From assembly GCA_018333785.1 (NCBI GenBank), contig JAGXSU010000136.1, positions 36,323-100,322 on the forward strand: 64,000 nt of DNA. The letters run 5' to 3'. Both the position numbers and the translations under genes were made by a program. The notes below the pieces were generated by a model. The model saw only the letters and a program-made list of their open reading frames with translations. It was not told the origin of the DNA and made no database searches. The first letter of the stretch is position 1. Every line of letters begins with the position of its first letter. The DNA is from Methylomicrobium sp. (GTDB taxonomy: Bacteria > Pseudomonadota > Gammaproteobacteria > Methylococcales > Methylomonadaceae). Below, one piece after another: positions 58,178-64,000 of this stretch.

Positions 58178-59335
58178 ATGCCCATTATTCAATACATAGA
58201 CACAGCACCCAAACTAAGCGAACTCTGCAGGCAAATCAGTAAAGAACCCTGGTTGGCGCTGGATACCGAATTTCTCAGAGAAAAAACGTATTATCCAAAG
58301 TTTTGCCTGCTTCAGATTGCAACGCCCGACTGGGTTGCCTGCATAGATCCCCTGGCTTTGGATAATCTGAATGAATTGTTCGACGCCATCTACAACCCGG
58401 ACATCATTAAAGTCTTTCATTCCTGCAGGCAGGATCTGGAAATCTTTTACCAAATCACCGGTAAAGTTCCTTCCCCGGTCTTTGATACCCAAATCGCTGC
58501 GCCATTGTTGGGATTTCAGGAAAATCCGGGCTATGCAATGCTGGTATCCAGTTTATTGAATGTAAACCTCAGCAAAGCTCATACGCGTACGGATTGGACG
58601 GTGCGCCCTTTGAGCGAGGCTCAGCTTGAGTATGCGGCAGATGATGTGATTTATCTGTGTCAAATTTATAAGCTCATGCTGGAAAAGCTGGAAAAATTAA
58701 ACCGTCTGGATTGGCTGAAACTCGATTTTGAGCTGTTACAAAACACAGAGTTATACGATGTATCCCCCAAAAATGCCTGGCTTAAAGTTCGCGGCAAAAA
58801 TAAATTGACCGGCAAACAGTTATCCATTGTGCAAGCCTTATGCGAATGGCGGGAGAAAACTGCTCAGAACGAAGACAGGCCAAGAAACTGGCTATTGCGG
58901 GACGATATGCTGTTTGAATTGGCCAAGCTTCAACCCTCAGGTATAGACGAGTTGATTGCCGTGCGGGGCTTTAATGAACGCATCGCGACGAAACACGGCA
59001 AAACCATCTGCCGGTTGATTGATGAAGCAAAACAAAGGCCTCCGGTTCCACTCAATGACAAAGGACGGTCAGCAAAAAAGTCCCAGCATCAAGAAGCGAT
59101 TCTTGATATTTTAACCGCGCTGGTTCGCATTCGAGCTGATGAAAACGACTTAAATCCAGCGATTCTTGCCAGCCGGAAAGATCTGGAACTGTTGCTGTTT
59201 GATGACCCGGATTCCCTGCTCAGGCAGGGCTGGCGTTACAGCATGGTCGGACAGGAATTGGAAGGTCTTTTAAAAGGCGAGCAACTTTTAGGCATAGATG
59301 CGGAAAAAGTGTACAGCGTTGATAAGCCGGAGTAA
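58178..59335 (+). CDS. rnd: ribonuclease D
   Basis: 385 residues. DEDD-family 3'-5' exonuclease: ALDTEFLREKTYYPKFCLLQI (D, E), VFHSCRQDLEIFY (D) and LEYAADDVIYL (D), then an HRDC domain (about 205-290). It trims tRNA and other stable RNAs. The last nine codons and the following bases recur at 59870, marking an insertion or duplication point. Confidence 0.97.
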   Translation: MPIIQYIDTAPKLSELCRQISKEPWLALDTEFLREKTYYPKFCLLQIATPDWVACIDPLALDNLNELFDAIYNPDIIKVFHSCRQDLEIFYQITGKVPSPVFDTQIAAPLLGFQENPGYAMLVSSLLNVNLSKAHTRTDWTVRPLSEAQLEYAADDVIYLCQIYKLMLEKLEKLNRLDWLKLDFELLQNTELYDVSPKNAWLKVRGKNKLTGKQLSIVQALCEWREKTAQNEDRPRNWLLRDDMLFELAKLQPSGIDELIAVRGFNERIATKHGKTICRLIDEAKQRPPVPLNDKGRSAKKSQHQEAILDILTALVRIRADENDLNPAILASRKDLELLLFDDPDSLLRQGWRYSMVGQELEGLLKGEQLLGIDAEKVYSVDKPE

Positions 59336-59379
59336 TCCAAACTAAAACCTGATTAGCAAGATAAATCCATAAGTGTCCG
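59306..59379. repeat. direct repeat at the 3' end of rnd, left copy
   Basis: Starts AAAGTGTACAGCG and runs through the last codons and stop of rnd (KVYSVDKPE-stop) into the flank, ending AGTGTCCG. The right copy is at 59870-59930 with a 12-base gap. It may mark the edges of an insertion. Confidence 0.7.
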
Positions 59380-59471
59380 TCATGCCCGTCTGAAAACGGG
59401 CATCCAGTGCCATGGATGGGAAGCTTCGTGCTATCCATGTGATCTGGATTCCGGCAACCCCAGCCGGAATA
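59377..59471 (+). repeat. MITE/REP-like palindromic element, copy C
   Basis: CGTCATGCCCG, a CCCG..CGGG hairpin, then ATCCAGTGCCATGGATGG, followed by a second arm GATCTGGATTCCGGCAACCC. The core matches copies A (10765-10809, opposite strand) and B (31461-31552). Confidence 0.75.
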
Positions 59472-59554
59472 TCTCGTTCCCAAGCTCCAGCTTGGGAATG
59501 CCTACCCTCAAGCTCAGCTTGATGAACATCTGTTTCAGAATAAATTAGATCTAT
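59472..59554 (+). repeat. LVPKLQLGN-type repeat, copy 1
   Basis: Begins TCTCGTTCCCAAGCT and contains an inverted repeat (CCCAAGCT..AGCTTGGG), then CTCAAGCTCAGCTTGATGAA and CATCTGTTTCAGAA. It is about 90 percent identical to 60827-60909, and its first 50 bases recur inverted at 59744-59795. Confidence 0.8.
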
Positions 59555-59589
59555 GGGACGGAGGACTCGGTGAAAAACGGGACCGCATC

Positions 59590-59739
59590 AATCGCGAAAG
59601 ATGCGGAACGTACCTCACCGCATCCTGCCACACTACTGTCAAACTTGGCTATGTGGACTTGCTAGAACATTGGCGTTATTCAAGTGCGCAGGCTTATGTC
59701 GGTAAAGACGCTTTGTTGCTTATCGTTTTGCTCTATTGA
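59590..59739 (+). pseudogene. remnant of a Y1 (RAYT-type) transposase, C-terminal end
   Basis: From about 59635 one frame reads TVKLGYVDLLEHWRYSSA then QAYVGKDALLLI and a stop at 59737-59739. The EHWRYSSA..Y.G motif is typical of the end of Y1/REP-associated transposases (after the usual NPVK segment). The upstream part cannot be matched, so only the tail survives. It lies between an inverted pair of LVPKLQLGN-type repeats. Confidence 0.65.
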
Positions 59740-59743
59740 AATA

Positions 59744-59795
59744 CCAAGCTGAGCTTGAAGGTAGGCATTCCCAAGCTTGAGCTTGGGAACGAGAC
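59744..59795 (-). repeat. LVPKLQLGN-type repeat, copy 2 (inverted, partial)
   Basis: Reverse complement of the first 50 bases of copy 1, again with the CCCAAGCT/AGCTTGGG palindrome. With copy 1 it forms inverted arms around the transposase remnant. Confidence 0.8.
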
Positions 59796-59869
59796 AATCA
59801 GTCAAGCATTGCCGTTAAGATGCTTGCAGGTTGACTGGTTGCTGAGCCAATTGGGTTCGAATCGAGATG

Positions 59870-59930
59870 AAAGTGTACAGCGTAAATAAACCGGAGTAAT
59901 TCAATCTAAATTGGATTGGCAAGTTGTCCG
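59870..59930. repeat. direct repeat of the rnd 3' end, right copy
   Basis: AAAGTGTACAGCG, then AAATAAACCGGAGTAAT and on to AGTTGTCCG, closely matching 59306-59379. In the rnd frame it would read KVYSVNKPE-stop. It lies 564 bases downstream of the first copy. Confidence 0.7.
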
Positions 59931-59944
59931 AGCGTGACATTCCG

Positions 59945-59992
59945 TAACTGGGGTCAGAGTTAAGTTAACCTAAGTTTACTTTGCCCCAGTTA
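59945..59992 (+). repeat. TAACTGGGG REP-like hairpin, copy 1
   Basis: TAACTGGGGTCAGAGTTAA at the left and ..ACTTTGCCCCAGTTA at the right form a hairpin, followed by TTTTTT. This motif resembles widespread proteobacterial repeats (from memory). A second version is at 60766-60813. It could also act as a terminator after rnd. Confidence 0.65.
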
Positions 59993-60030
59993 TTTTTTAA
60001 TCGTCGCGGCAGCTCGTCAATTAACAGCAA

Positions 60031-60363
60031 TTATTTTCTCCCTTGCCCCACCAAAAAGCCGATTAAGCCGGATGCAATTGCGCTGATAATGCCTGCGGCC
60101 CATTTTTTATCTTCCACCGTTCCTACCGCGAAGAGATAAACACAGCCGCCAAAAACAACACTCACGACGAGAAGAGCAAAACAAAATAGCGAATAGGTCA
60201 TCTTTCGTTTCAGTTCGGCCTCTGCCATTTCCCTTGCTCGCCTGGCAGTTGCATCCTCGGGAGTTTCGTTGCTGACTGACAACTCGTACTTATGATCGTT
60301 ACCGACGATTTGTCCCAGGTTGATCTGGGAGTCGCTGCGTTTTTCGTCGCTTATCCCGTTCAC
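60031..60363 (-). CDS. small two-helix membrane protein paired with RHH gene
   Basis: 110 residues from a GTG that shares one base with the stop of the upstream RHH gene (TAGTG). A polar N-terminus and a charged helix (ARRAREMAEAELKRKM) precede two membrane helices (about 55-77 and 88-104: SLFCFALLVVSVVFGGCVYLF and GIISAIASGLIGFLVGQG). Family unknown. The tight coupling to a ribbon-helix-helix gene looks like a toxin-antitoxin or regulator-effector pair, but toxicity cannot be read from sequence. Confidence 0.75.
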   Translation of the reverse strand: MNGISDEKRSDSQINLGQIVGNDHKYELSVSNETPEDATARRAREMAEAELKRKMTYSLFCFALLVVSVVFGGCVYLFAVGTVEDKKWAAGIISAIASGLIGFLVGQGRK

Positions 60364-60584
60364 TAGATGCCTACGATCTCGGTCAATAATTGTTTGTTTT
60401 GATCAAGGATACCTAATCTTTTTTTCTCCGATTTAGCTTCAGCGACCACGTCATACAAGGCAATGGCTTTGCGTAGAATCTCGGTTTTAGTGGTGTGCCC
60501 CGAAGAGGCCAGTTGTTCCAGTCGTTCGTTTAGCTCAGGTGACACACTCAAGCTGAGGCGAATTGTTTCTTTATCGTTTGCCAT
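60363..60584 (-). CDS. ribbon-helix-helix (CopG-like) DNA-binding protein
   Basis: 73 residues. The N-terminal strand (ETIRLSLSVSPELNERLEQLA) and two helices (KTEILRKAIALYDVVAEAKSEK) form the RHH fold. GGAG lies seven bases before the ATG. Such proteins usually bind their own promoter as antitoxins or repressors. It is the first gene of a two-gene unit with the membrane protein and is bracketed by REP-like repeats. Confidence 0.85.
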   Translation of the reverse strand: MANDKETIRLSLSVSPELNERLEQLASSGHTTKTEILRKAIALYDVVAEAKSEKKRLGILDQNKQLLTEIVGI

Positions 60585-60765
60585 ACAGTTCTCCTATTGC
60601 GTTAAAAAGGCGCTATTTATATGCAAATAATACGCTTATTTTTCACATAAACAAGTCGCCAAATTTGCAGCCGATGGTGGCAACCGCATCAGTCCAGAAC
60701 GTCTAAAACGCTGAAGTCTATAACAATGGAGTTTTGCAAAAGCTCTCATGAACAACTTGAGAGGG

Positions 60766-60813
60766 AATAACTGCGTTTAGAGTAAACGTAGATTTACTTT
60801 GACTCCAGTTATT
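60766..60813 (+). repeat. TAACTG REP-like hairpin, copy 2
   Basis: AATAACTG..CAGTTATT ends with inner arms AGAGTAAA..TTTACTTT. The right part (ACTTTGACTCCAGTTATT) matches 59978-59994, so the RHH/membrane pair lies between two copies. Confidence 0.6.
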
Positions 60814-60826
60814 GCTTGATCGCTTG

Positions 60827-60909
60827 TCTCGTTCCCAAGCTCCAGCTTGGGAACGCCTATCCTCAAGCTCAGCTTGACGAACATCTGTTTCAGAACAAAT
60901 TAGATCTAT
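60827..60909 (+). repeat. LVPKLQLGN-type repeat, copy 3
   Basis: TCTCGTTCCCAAGCTCCAGC then TTGGGAACGCC and on to GATCTATT, closely matching 59472-59554. It breaks directly into a transposase reading frame. Confidence 0.8.
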
Positions 60910-61210
60910 TGCAGGCATTGGCTTACCGCCCGTTTGGGAAAAACTTAAAAGTCAGATTTTTCTTGGCGAAAAAGCATTTTTGCAAAGATTGCAAAAGCAA
61001 ATTCAAATCGATGCGGGAGACTTAAAAGAAATCCCAAAAGCGCAACGGAGACCTCCAGCTGAACCATTAAGCCATTATGTCGAAATCTTTGCCGATGCCA
61101 AGAAAGGAATGAAGAAAGCCTATGAGAGTGGTGATTACACCATGCAACAAATTGCAGACGCTTTTGGCGTACAATATTCTACAGTCAGTAGAGCGGTTAA
61201 TCATAAGTAA
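60905..61210 (+). pseudogene. 5'-truncated Y1 (RAYT-type) transposase
   Basis: Reading in the frame that ends at 61210 gives GIGLPPVWEKLKSQIFLGEK, then LQRLQKQI, KEIPKAQRRPPAEPLSHYVE, then a helix-turn-helix (AYESGDYTMQQIADAFGVQY, STVSRAV). This is the C-terminal third of REP-associated transposases that carry an HTH. The N-terminal catalytic part (HUH histidines and tyrosine) is missing, replaced by repeat copy 3. No valid start exists. Confidence 0.75.
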
Positions 61211-61223
61211 GCTAAAGAAATGC

Positions 61224-61245
61224 TTGATTGCAAGACCTGACCCCC
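61224..61245 (+). repeat. REP-like tail, GCAAGACCTGACCCC motif
   Basis: TTGATTGCAAGACCTGACCC directly follows the transposase remnant. It resembles a common proteobacterial repeat found next to RAYT genes (from memory, not searched). Confidence 0.45.
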
Positions 61246-61344
61246 TTCTGCATTTTGAAAAGGTGGACAAGCAATTGTCCGATCTAAAACTGGAAATAGC
61301 TAACAAGGCATTACCGTAGCGTTAGGCGAAAGGAAAGCAAAGAA

Positions 61345-61797
61345 ATGATTAAAAATTTATTCGATAAACTATTTGGGCGTAAAGAAGCAATAGAACTCCA
61401 AAATATACAAGATGCAAAACAATTCATCGAAAGTCCGCAGCCTATTAAGAGAAGCAGCGGCTATCGCGAAGAAGTTAAAGAAAAGTATGGATTTGATTTA
61501 CCTGCGTCAGATACAGACAAGATTTATCTTGGAAAAAAGTTTGAGCAAGAAGCTGATCTTGAGAAAGCCTGCGCTTGTTACGAAGGATGCATAAAAAATA
61601 GATTTGAAGGAAATGGACCATATGACCGTTTAATAATTTTGTATAAAAAGCTTGGGCGGCATGATGACGCACTTCGAATTGTAAAAAAAGCCATATCAGT
61701 ATTTGAAAAAGTTTCCAAGCAGGGTCGGATAGATGGAGCCAAAAAGCTTGAAAAATACAAATCAGAACTTGAAAAAATTACAAGAAAAATAGCCTAA
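61345..61797 (+). CDS. small TPR-like helical protein, unknown
   Basis: 150 residues, lysine-rich and AT-rich compared with the core genome. The N-terminus (FDKLFGRKEAIELQ) is a charged helix. Residues about 55-115 form TPR-like helical pairs (IYLGKKFEQEADLEKACACY, then PYDRLIILYKKLGRHDDALRIVKKAI). No known family recognised. It is preceded by GCGTTAGGC (61319-61327), and the next gene begins 61 bases after it. Confidence 0.7.
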   Translation: MIKNLFDKLFGRKEAIELQNIQDAKQFIESPQPIKRSSGYREEVKEKYGFDLPASDTDKIYLGKKFEQEADLEKACACYEGCIKNRFEGNGPYDRLIILYKKLGRHDDALRIVKKAISVFEKVSKQGRIDGAKKLEKYKSELEKITRKIA

Positions 61798-61858
61798 AAA
61801 CCACCGCTTATAACGGCGTTATCCAATAGAAACTAATACGCGAGCGAATCAAAAACAT

Positions 61859-62695
61859 ATGTCATACACCGCGACGGTCTGCAATATAATGATCGCTTCC
61901 CCTGGCGATGTTCAAAGCGAACGCAACATCGTTCGCGAAGTAGTCCACGAATGGAACGCAACTCACGCTGAGTCGCGAAAAGCAGTCCTCTTGCCGGTAG
62001 GTTGGGAAACACACTCGACACCTTTGATGGGCGCTGAACCACAGACCATTATCAACTGGCAGATACTTGAGCAAAGCGATTTGCTTATCGCCGTTTTCTG
62101 GACACGGCTAGGAACGCCAACTGCCAGTGCAAGTAGTGGAACTGTAGAAGAAATCGAGAAACACATTGCGGCCGGTAGACCAGCAATGATATATTTTTCA
62201 AGCGCTCCTGTTGCGCTCGATAGCGTCGATCGGGTCCAATATGAGGCGCTTACCGCATTCAAGAAGTCGTGCCAAACGAAGGGGCTTTACGAAACCTACG
62301 AATCACCAGCGCAGTTTCATGAAAAAGTCAGGCGACAACTGTCCCAAACTTTGAACTCTAATCCCTACTTTATAAATCTTTTGATTGCTTCTTCGGGGTC
62401 CACAAAGACAGCTGTTGCGTCTGCTATTGTTCCAACACTTTCACGAGAGGCATCGGAGCTCCTTAAAACCGCTGTTGCCTCTGGAGGTGACATTATGGTT
62501 CTCGCTTTTTTGGGTGGATCAGAGGTTCAAACCGGAGGGCGCAATTTCGTAGAATCCGGCAATCCTAGATCGCGAGCAATTTGGGAAGGATCTGTTGACG
62601 AATTGGAACGACAGGGATTTATAGAATCGTCTGATCCAAAGCGGCAAGTTTTCAGAGTGACTCGCGAGGGATACGATGCGGCAGATCTGATTTGA
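61859..62695 (+). CDS. DUF4062 (TIR-like) protein with C-terminal winged helix
   Basis: 278 residues. It begins with the DUF4062 hallmark CNIMIASPGDVQSERNIVREVVHEWN, then LLPVGWETHSTP, EQSDLLIAVFWTRLGTPT and SGTVEEIEKHIAAGRPAMIYF (to about residue 160). This domain is related to TIR/STIR folds and often heads NTPase-containing defence-like proteins. Here it is joined instead to a winged-helix-like end (about 195-278: SVDELERQGFIESSDPKRQVFRVTREGYDAADLI). No NTPase follows. It could be a stress or defence regulator or effector (inference). A strong terminator follows. Confidence 0.75.
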   Translation: MSYTATVCNIMIASPGDVQSERNIVREVVHEWNATHAESRKAVLLPVGWETHSTPLMGAEPQTIINWQILEQSDLLIAVFWTRLGTPTASASSGTVEEIEKHIAAGRPAMIYFSSAPVALDSVDRVQYEALTAFKKSCQTKGLYETYESPAQFHEKVRRQLSQTLNSNPYFINLLIASSGSTKTAVASAIVPTLSREASELLKTAVASGGDIMVLAFLGGSEVQTGGRNFVESGNPRSRAIWEGSVDELERQGFIESSDPKRQVFRVTREGYDAADLI

Positions 62696-62735
62696 ATCGG
62701 GAAAAGGGGTCACCCATTAGCCTGCCGTAGTCAAT

Positions 62736-62774
62736 AAGCCAAAACAATCCCTCAAGCCTATTTTGGCTTTTTTT
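62736..62774 (+). terminator. rho-independent terminator after the DUF4062 gene
   Basis: Nine-base stem AAGCCAAAA..TTTTGGCTT followed by a run of seven T (62768-62774). Read on the plus strand it lies 40 bases after the DUF4062 stop. Confidence 0.85.
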
Positions 62775-62817
62775 CGAATTAACTGTCTTTAAGATCAATC
62801 ACTTTAACCTGTTATTG

Positions 62818-62948
62818 AACCGGCGGACTTTGTGATCGCGAGGTCCGAGAGTGTGGATAAGTTGTGGTCAGCAGGGAGGCTGTCCATGACTTATCCACAC
62901 GGCTCTGCTCGGACCGGTCCGCAGGACGCGTCCACAAGTCCGCCGGTT
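62818..62948. repeat. nested palindrome with two inverted DnaA-box 9-mers
   Basis: Three nested perfect inverted repeats: AACCGGCGGACTT (62818-62830 / 62936-62948), GGTCCGAG (62842-62849 / 62908-62915) and GTGTGGATAAGT (62851-62862 / 62889-62900). The inner pair contains TTATCCACA, the consensus DnaA box, on both strands. It could be a MITE, a recombination hairpin or an origin-like element. Confidence 0.7.
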
Positions 62949-63113
62949 ATTCCTCTAATAGTTGCTCTGACAGTCAATTCTCAAACCGCTTTGCTTGTTT
63001 TTCTTTTTCGTCACTCTGTTCGGTTCGCTGTCTACGCGCCCGTCTTCTCGCTCGTGTGATTCGCTCATCGAACTGATGCGCGTCAGTCACCCATCAGGAT
63101 CAAGACGTGGCCT

Positions 63114-63367
63114 CTTACCCGAGGTAAGTGGTTCGCCCCTGGCTCAATTGAGCCCCAGAAAAATGATCGGTGCCAAGCCTTGTCCAATTGTGCACGGCAC
63201 AACAGGTTTTATGGTTCTCCGTTAACACGGTCCAGACCCCTAATGGCTCAAAGCTTGGGCGTATCAGCTCCCCTTGCGGAGATAACGATTAGTGGGTCGG
63301 TTGAGCAACTTGCCAATCAGGTCTGGTGGTTATCAGCCAACCCCGTGTTCAGTTCAGCTGCTCAACC
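63114..63367 (-). ncRNA. candidate structured RNA in the IS110 flank (bridge-RNA-like)
   Basis: Five hairpins in 254 bases: CTTACC-3-GGTAAG (63114-63128), the palindrome GGCTCAATTGAGCC (63141-63154), TTGTGC-3-GCACAA (63188-63202), CTCC-6-GGAG (63268-63281) and a nine-base stem GGTTGAGCA/TGCTCAACC enclosing 51 bases (63299-63367). It begins 15 bases after the transposase stop, in the place where IS1111-type members of the IS110 family carry a non-coding RNA. Proposed by position and structure only. Confidence 0.4.
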
Positions 63368-63382
63368 TATTCGCTTATTCGG

Positions 63383-64000
63383 TTATACAAAACATTTCGT
63401 GTCGTTAAAGGGGACGTGGTCCCGCATCACGAAGTAACTCGCCCTCGCCAGTTTATGCGCGACCGCTTTGAGTGCGACGACACGGTTGCACTTGGCGGCC
63501 TTGCGTTGATAAAAGCGTTTCGCTCGATCGTTGTAGCGTATCGCGAAGTTGGCCGCCTCGATAAAGGCCCAGGCCAAGTATTTATTGCCGTTTTTGTTAT
63601 TGCCCCGGCCTTTCTTTTTGCCGTTGCTGAGTTTCTCACTGCCGACACAGCGACAATACGAGGCAAAGTTGCCGACCTGCCGAAAGCGCTCGATACCGCC
63701 GGTTTCCAGCATGATCGTCAGCGCCAGCACTTGCCCGATACCGCTGATACTGAGCAAAAAGCGGTAGCGCGGATCCAGTTTGGCCTGTGCCAAGATGGCG
63801 CGTTCCAGCACCTCGATTTGTTCCGATAATGCCGCCAGTATCACCCGGTTACTTTCGACCGCTAACGCCACGTTCGGATCGGCGAAGTGCTGCTGCACCT
63901 GCTCTTGAGTCAGGCGTTTGACGGCATTACTGTTCAGCCGAGTGCCGGTATTGCGCGCATAGAGGTTTTCGATGCTGATAATATGCGCACTGCGCTGCCG
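63383..64000 (-). mobile_element. IS110-family transposase, 5' end beyond the window
   Basis: The frame is open to the window edge; 205 residues are visible. They comprise the linker (ENLYARNTGTRLNSNAVKRL), a coiled helix (LSEQIEVLERAI) and the C-terminal Transposase_20 domain with LSISGIGQVLALTIMLETGG, FASYCRCVGSEKLSNGKKKG and NGNKYLAWAFIEAANFAIRY. The N-terminal DEDD/RuvC-like catalytic domain lies outside the window. These elements insert site-specifically, guided by a structured non-coding RNA encoded in one end. Confidence 0.9.

Larger units (their letters stand above)
59336..60030. other. 695-bp repeat-filled region after rnd
   Basis: No intact gene. In order it holds palindromic repeat copy C, a LVPKLQLGN-type repeat, a transposase remnant, an inverted partial copy of that repeat, the second rnd-end repeat, and a TAACTGGGG hairpin repeat. 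Confidence 0.8.
60585..60979. other. region with RHH promoter and repeats
   Basis: No intact gene. The AT-rich 180 bases upstream of the RHH gene hold a weak minus-strand promoter candidate (TTGTTT-16-TATTAT). The rest is repeat (60766-60813 and 60827-60909) and the start of the transposase remnant. Confidence 0.6.
62696..63382. other. 687-bp non-coding region between DUF4062 gene and IS110 transposase
   Basis: No convincing gene. It contains a terminator (62736-62774), a 131-bp nested palindrome (62818-62948), a low-information stretch to about 63060, and a hairpin-rich segment (63114-63367) next to the transposase stop codon. Confidence 0.7.

Noticed and set aside
59853..59866. tRNA-like T-arm motif GGTTCGAATC
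   Set aside because: No acceptor stem, D-arm or anticodon arm can be folded around it; chance match within repeat DNA.
60816..61025. Frame reading LVPKLQLGN and on as a gene
   Set aside because: It is the translation of the palindromic repeat joined out of frame to the transposase remnant.
62811..62955. Intact attC site at the nested palindrome
   Set aside because: The ends (ATTGAAC and GTTATTC) do not meet the RYYYAAC/GTTRRRY consensus and are not complementary outside the stem.
62832..63225. Small open frames in the non-coding region before IS110
   Set aside because: They cross the palindrome or the hairpin segment, lack ribosome sites and have no coding character.

Overview
The window looks like the chromosome of a gammaproteobacterial methanotroph (Methylococcales, Methylobacter/Methylomonas-like). 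The main evidence is a tight block of C1-assimilation genes at 32.8-40.1 kb: formate-tetrahydrofolate ligase, serine hydroxymethyltransferase, a MOFRL-type glycerate kinase, MtdA-type methylene-H4MPT/H4F dehydrogenase and malate dehydrogenase. The housekeeping blocks are typical gammaproteobacterial (tgt-yajC-secD-secF; ndk-rlmN-pilF-hisS-yfgM-bamB-der; amgK-murU beside lptD-surA). No rRNA or tRNA gene and no CRISPR array was seen.

Layout. 0.2-1.7 kb: a 2-Cys peroxiredoxin and an AP2-like orphan protein. 1.9-12.4 kb, all on the minus strand: a complete metal-chelate import system made of a FecI-type sigma factor, a FecR-type anti-sigma factor, a TonB receptor with an STN signalling domain, a PepSY membrane protein, and a TonB2-type energiser (DUF3450 protein, large ExbB/TtpC, small ExbB, ExbD, TonB, TPR protein). 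12.8-16.9 kb: copA-copB, translationally coupled to a membrane diguanylate cyclase. 17-31 kb: a DUF900 hydrolase, tgt and the Sec accessory genes, then a long RNA, translation and outer-membrane run ending in convergent tpx and an ExeA-like ATPase. 31-40 kb: a membrane-anchored solute-binding protein, then the serine-cycle block. 40-42.4 kb: a purine and peptidoglycan salvage operon (MTA/MTI phosphorylase, HPRT, NagZ) with a strong terminator. 42.5-51 kb: orphan membrane proteins, an MpaB/Lcp-like oxygenase, and a hybrid histidine kinase followed by a receiver-GGDEF protein. 51-59.3 kb: dodecin, murU and amgK, diverging from lptD-surA, a stand-alone DbpA-like RNA-binding protein and RNase D.

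From 59.3 kb to the end the window changes character. The 3' end of rnd is duplicated about 560 bp downstream. The segment that follows is a graveyard of palindromic REP-like repeats and fragments of Y1 (RAYT-type) transposases. Inside it sit a ribbon-helix-helix/membrane-protein pair, a small orphan protein, and a DUF4062 (TIR-like) protein fused to a winged helix. Next comes a 131-bp nested palindrome holding two inverted DnaA-box 9-mers. The window ends inside an IS110-family transposase whose downstream non-coding flank is full of hairpins and could encode a bridge-type RNA.

The most interesting signals are the structured flank of the IS110 element, the DnaA-box palindrome, the RHH/membrane pair bracketed by repeats, the stand-alone DbpA RNA-binding domain, the DUF4062 protein, and the copAB-diguanylate cyclase coupling beside a self-contained chelate importer. 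All functional statements rest on reading motifs by eye; no search was run.
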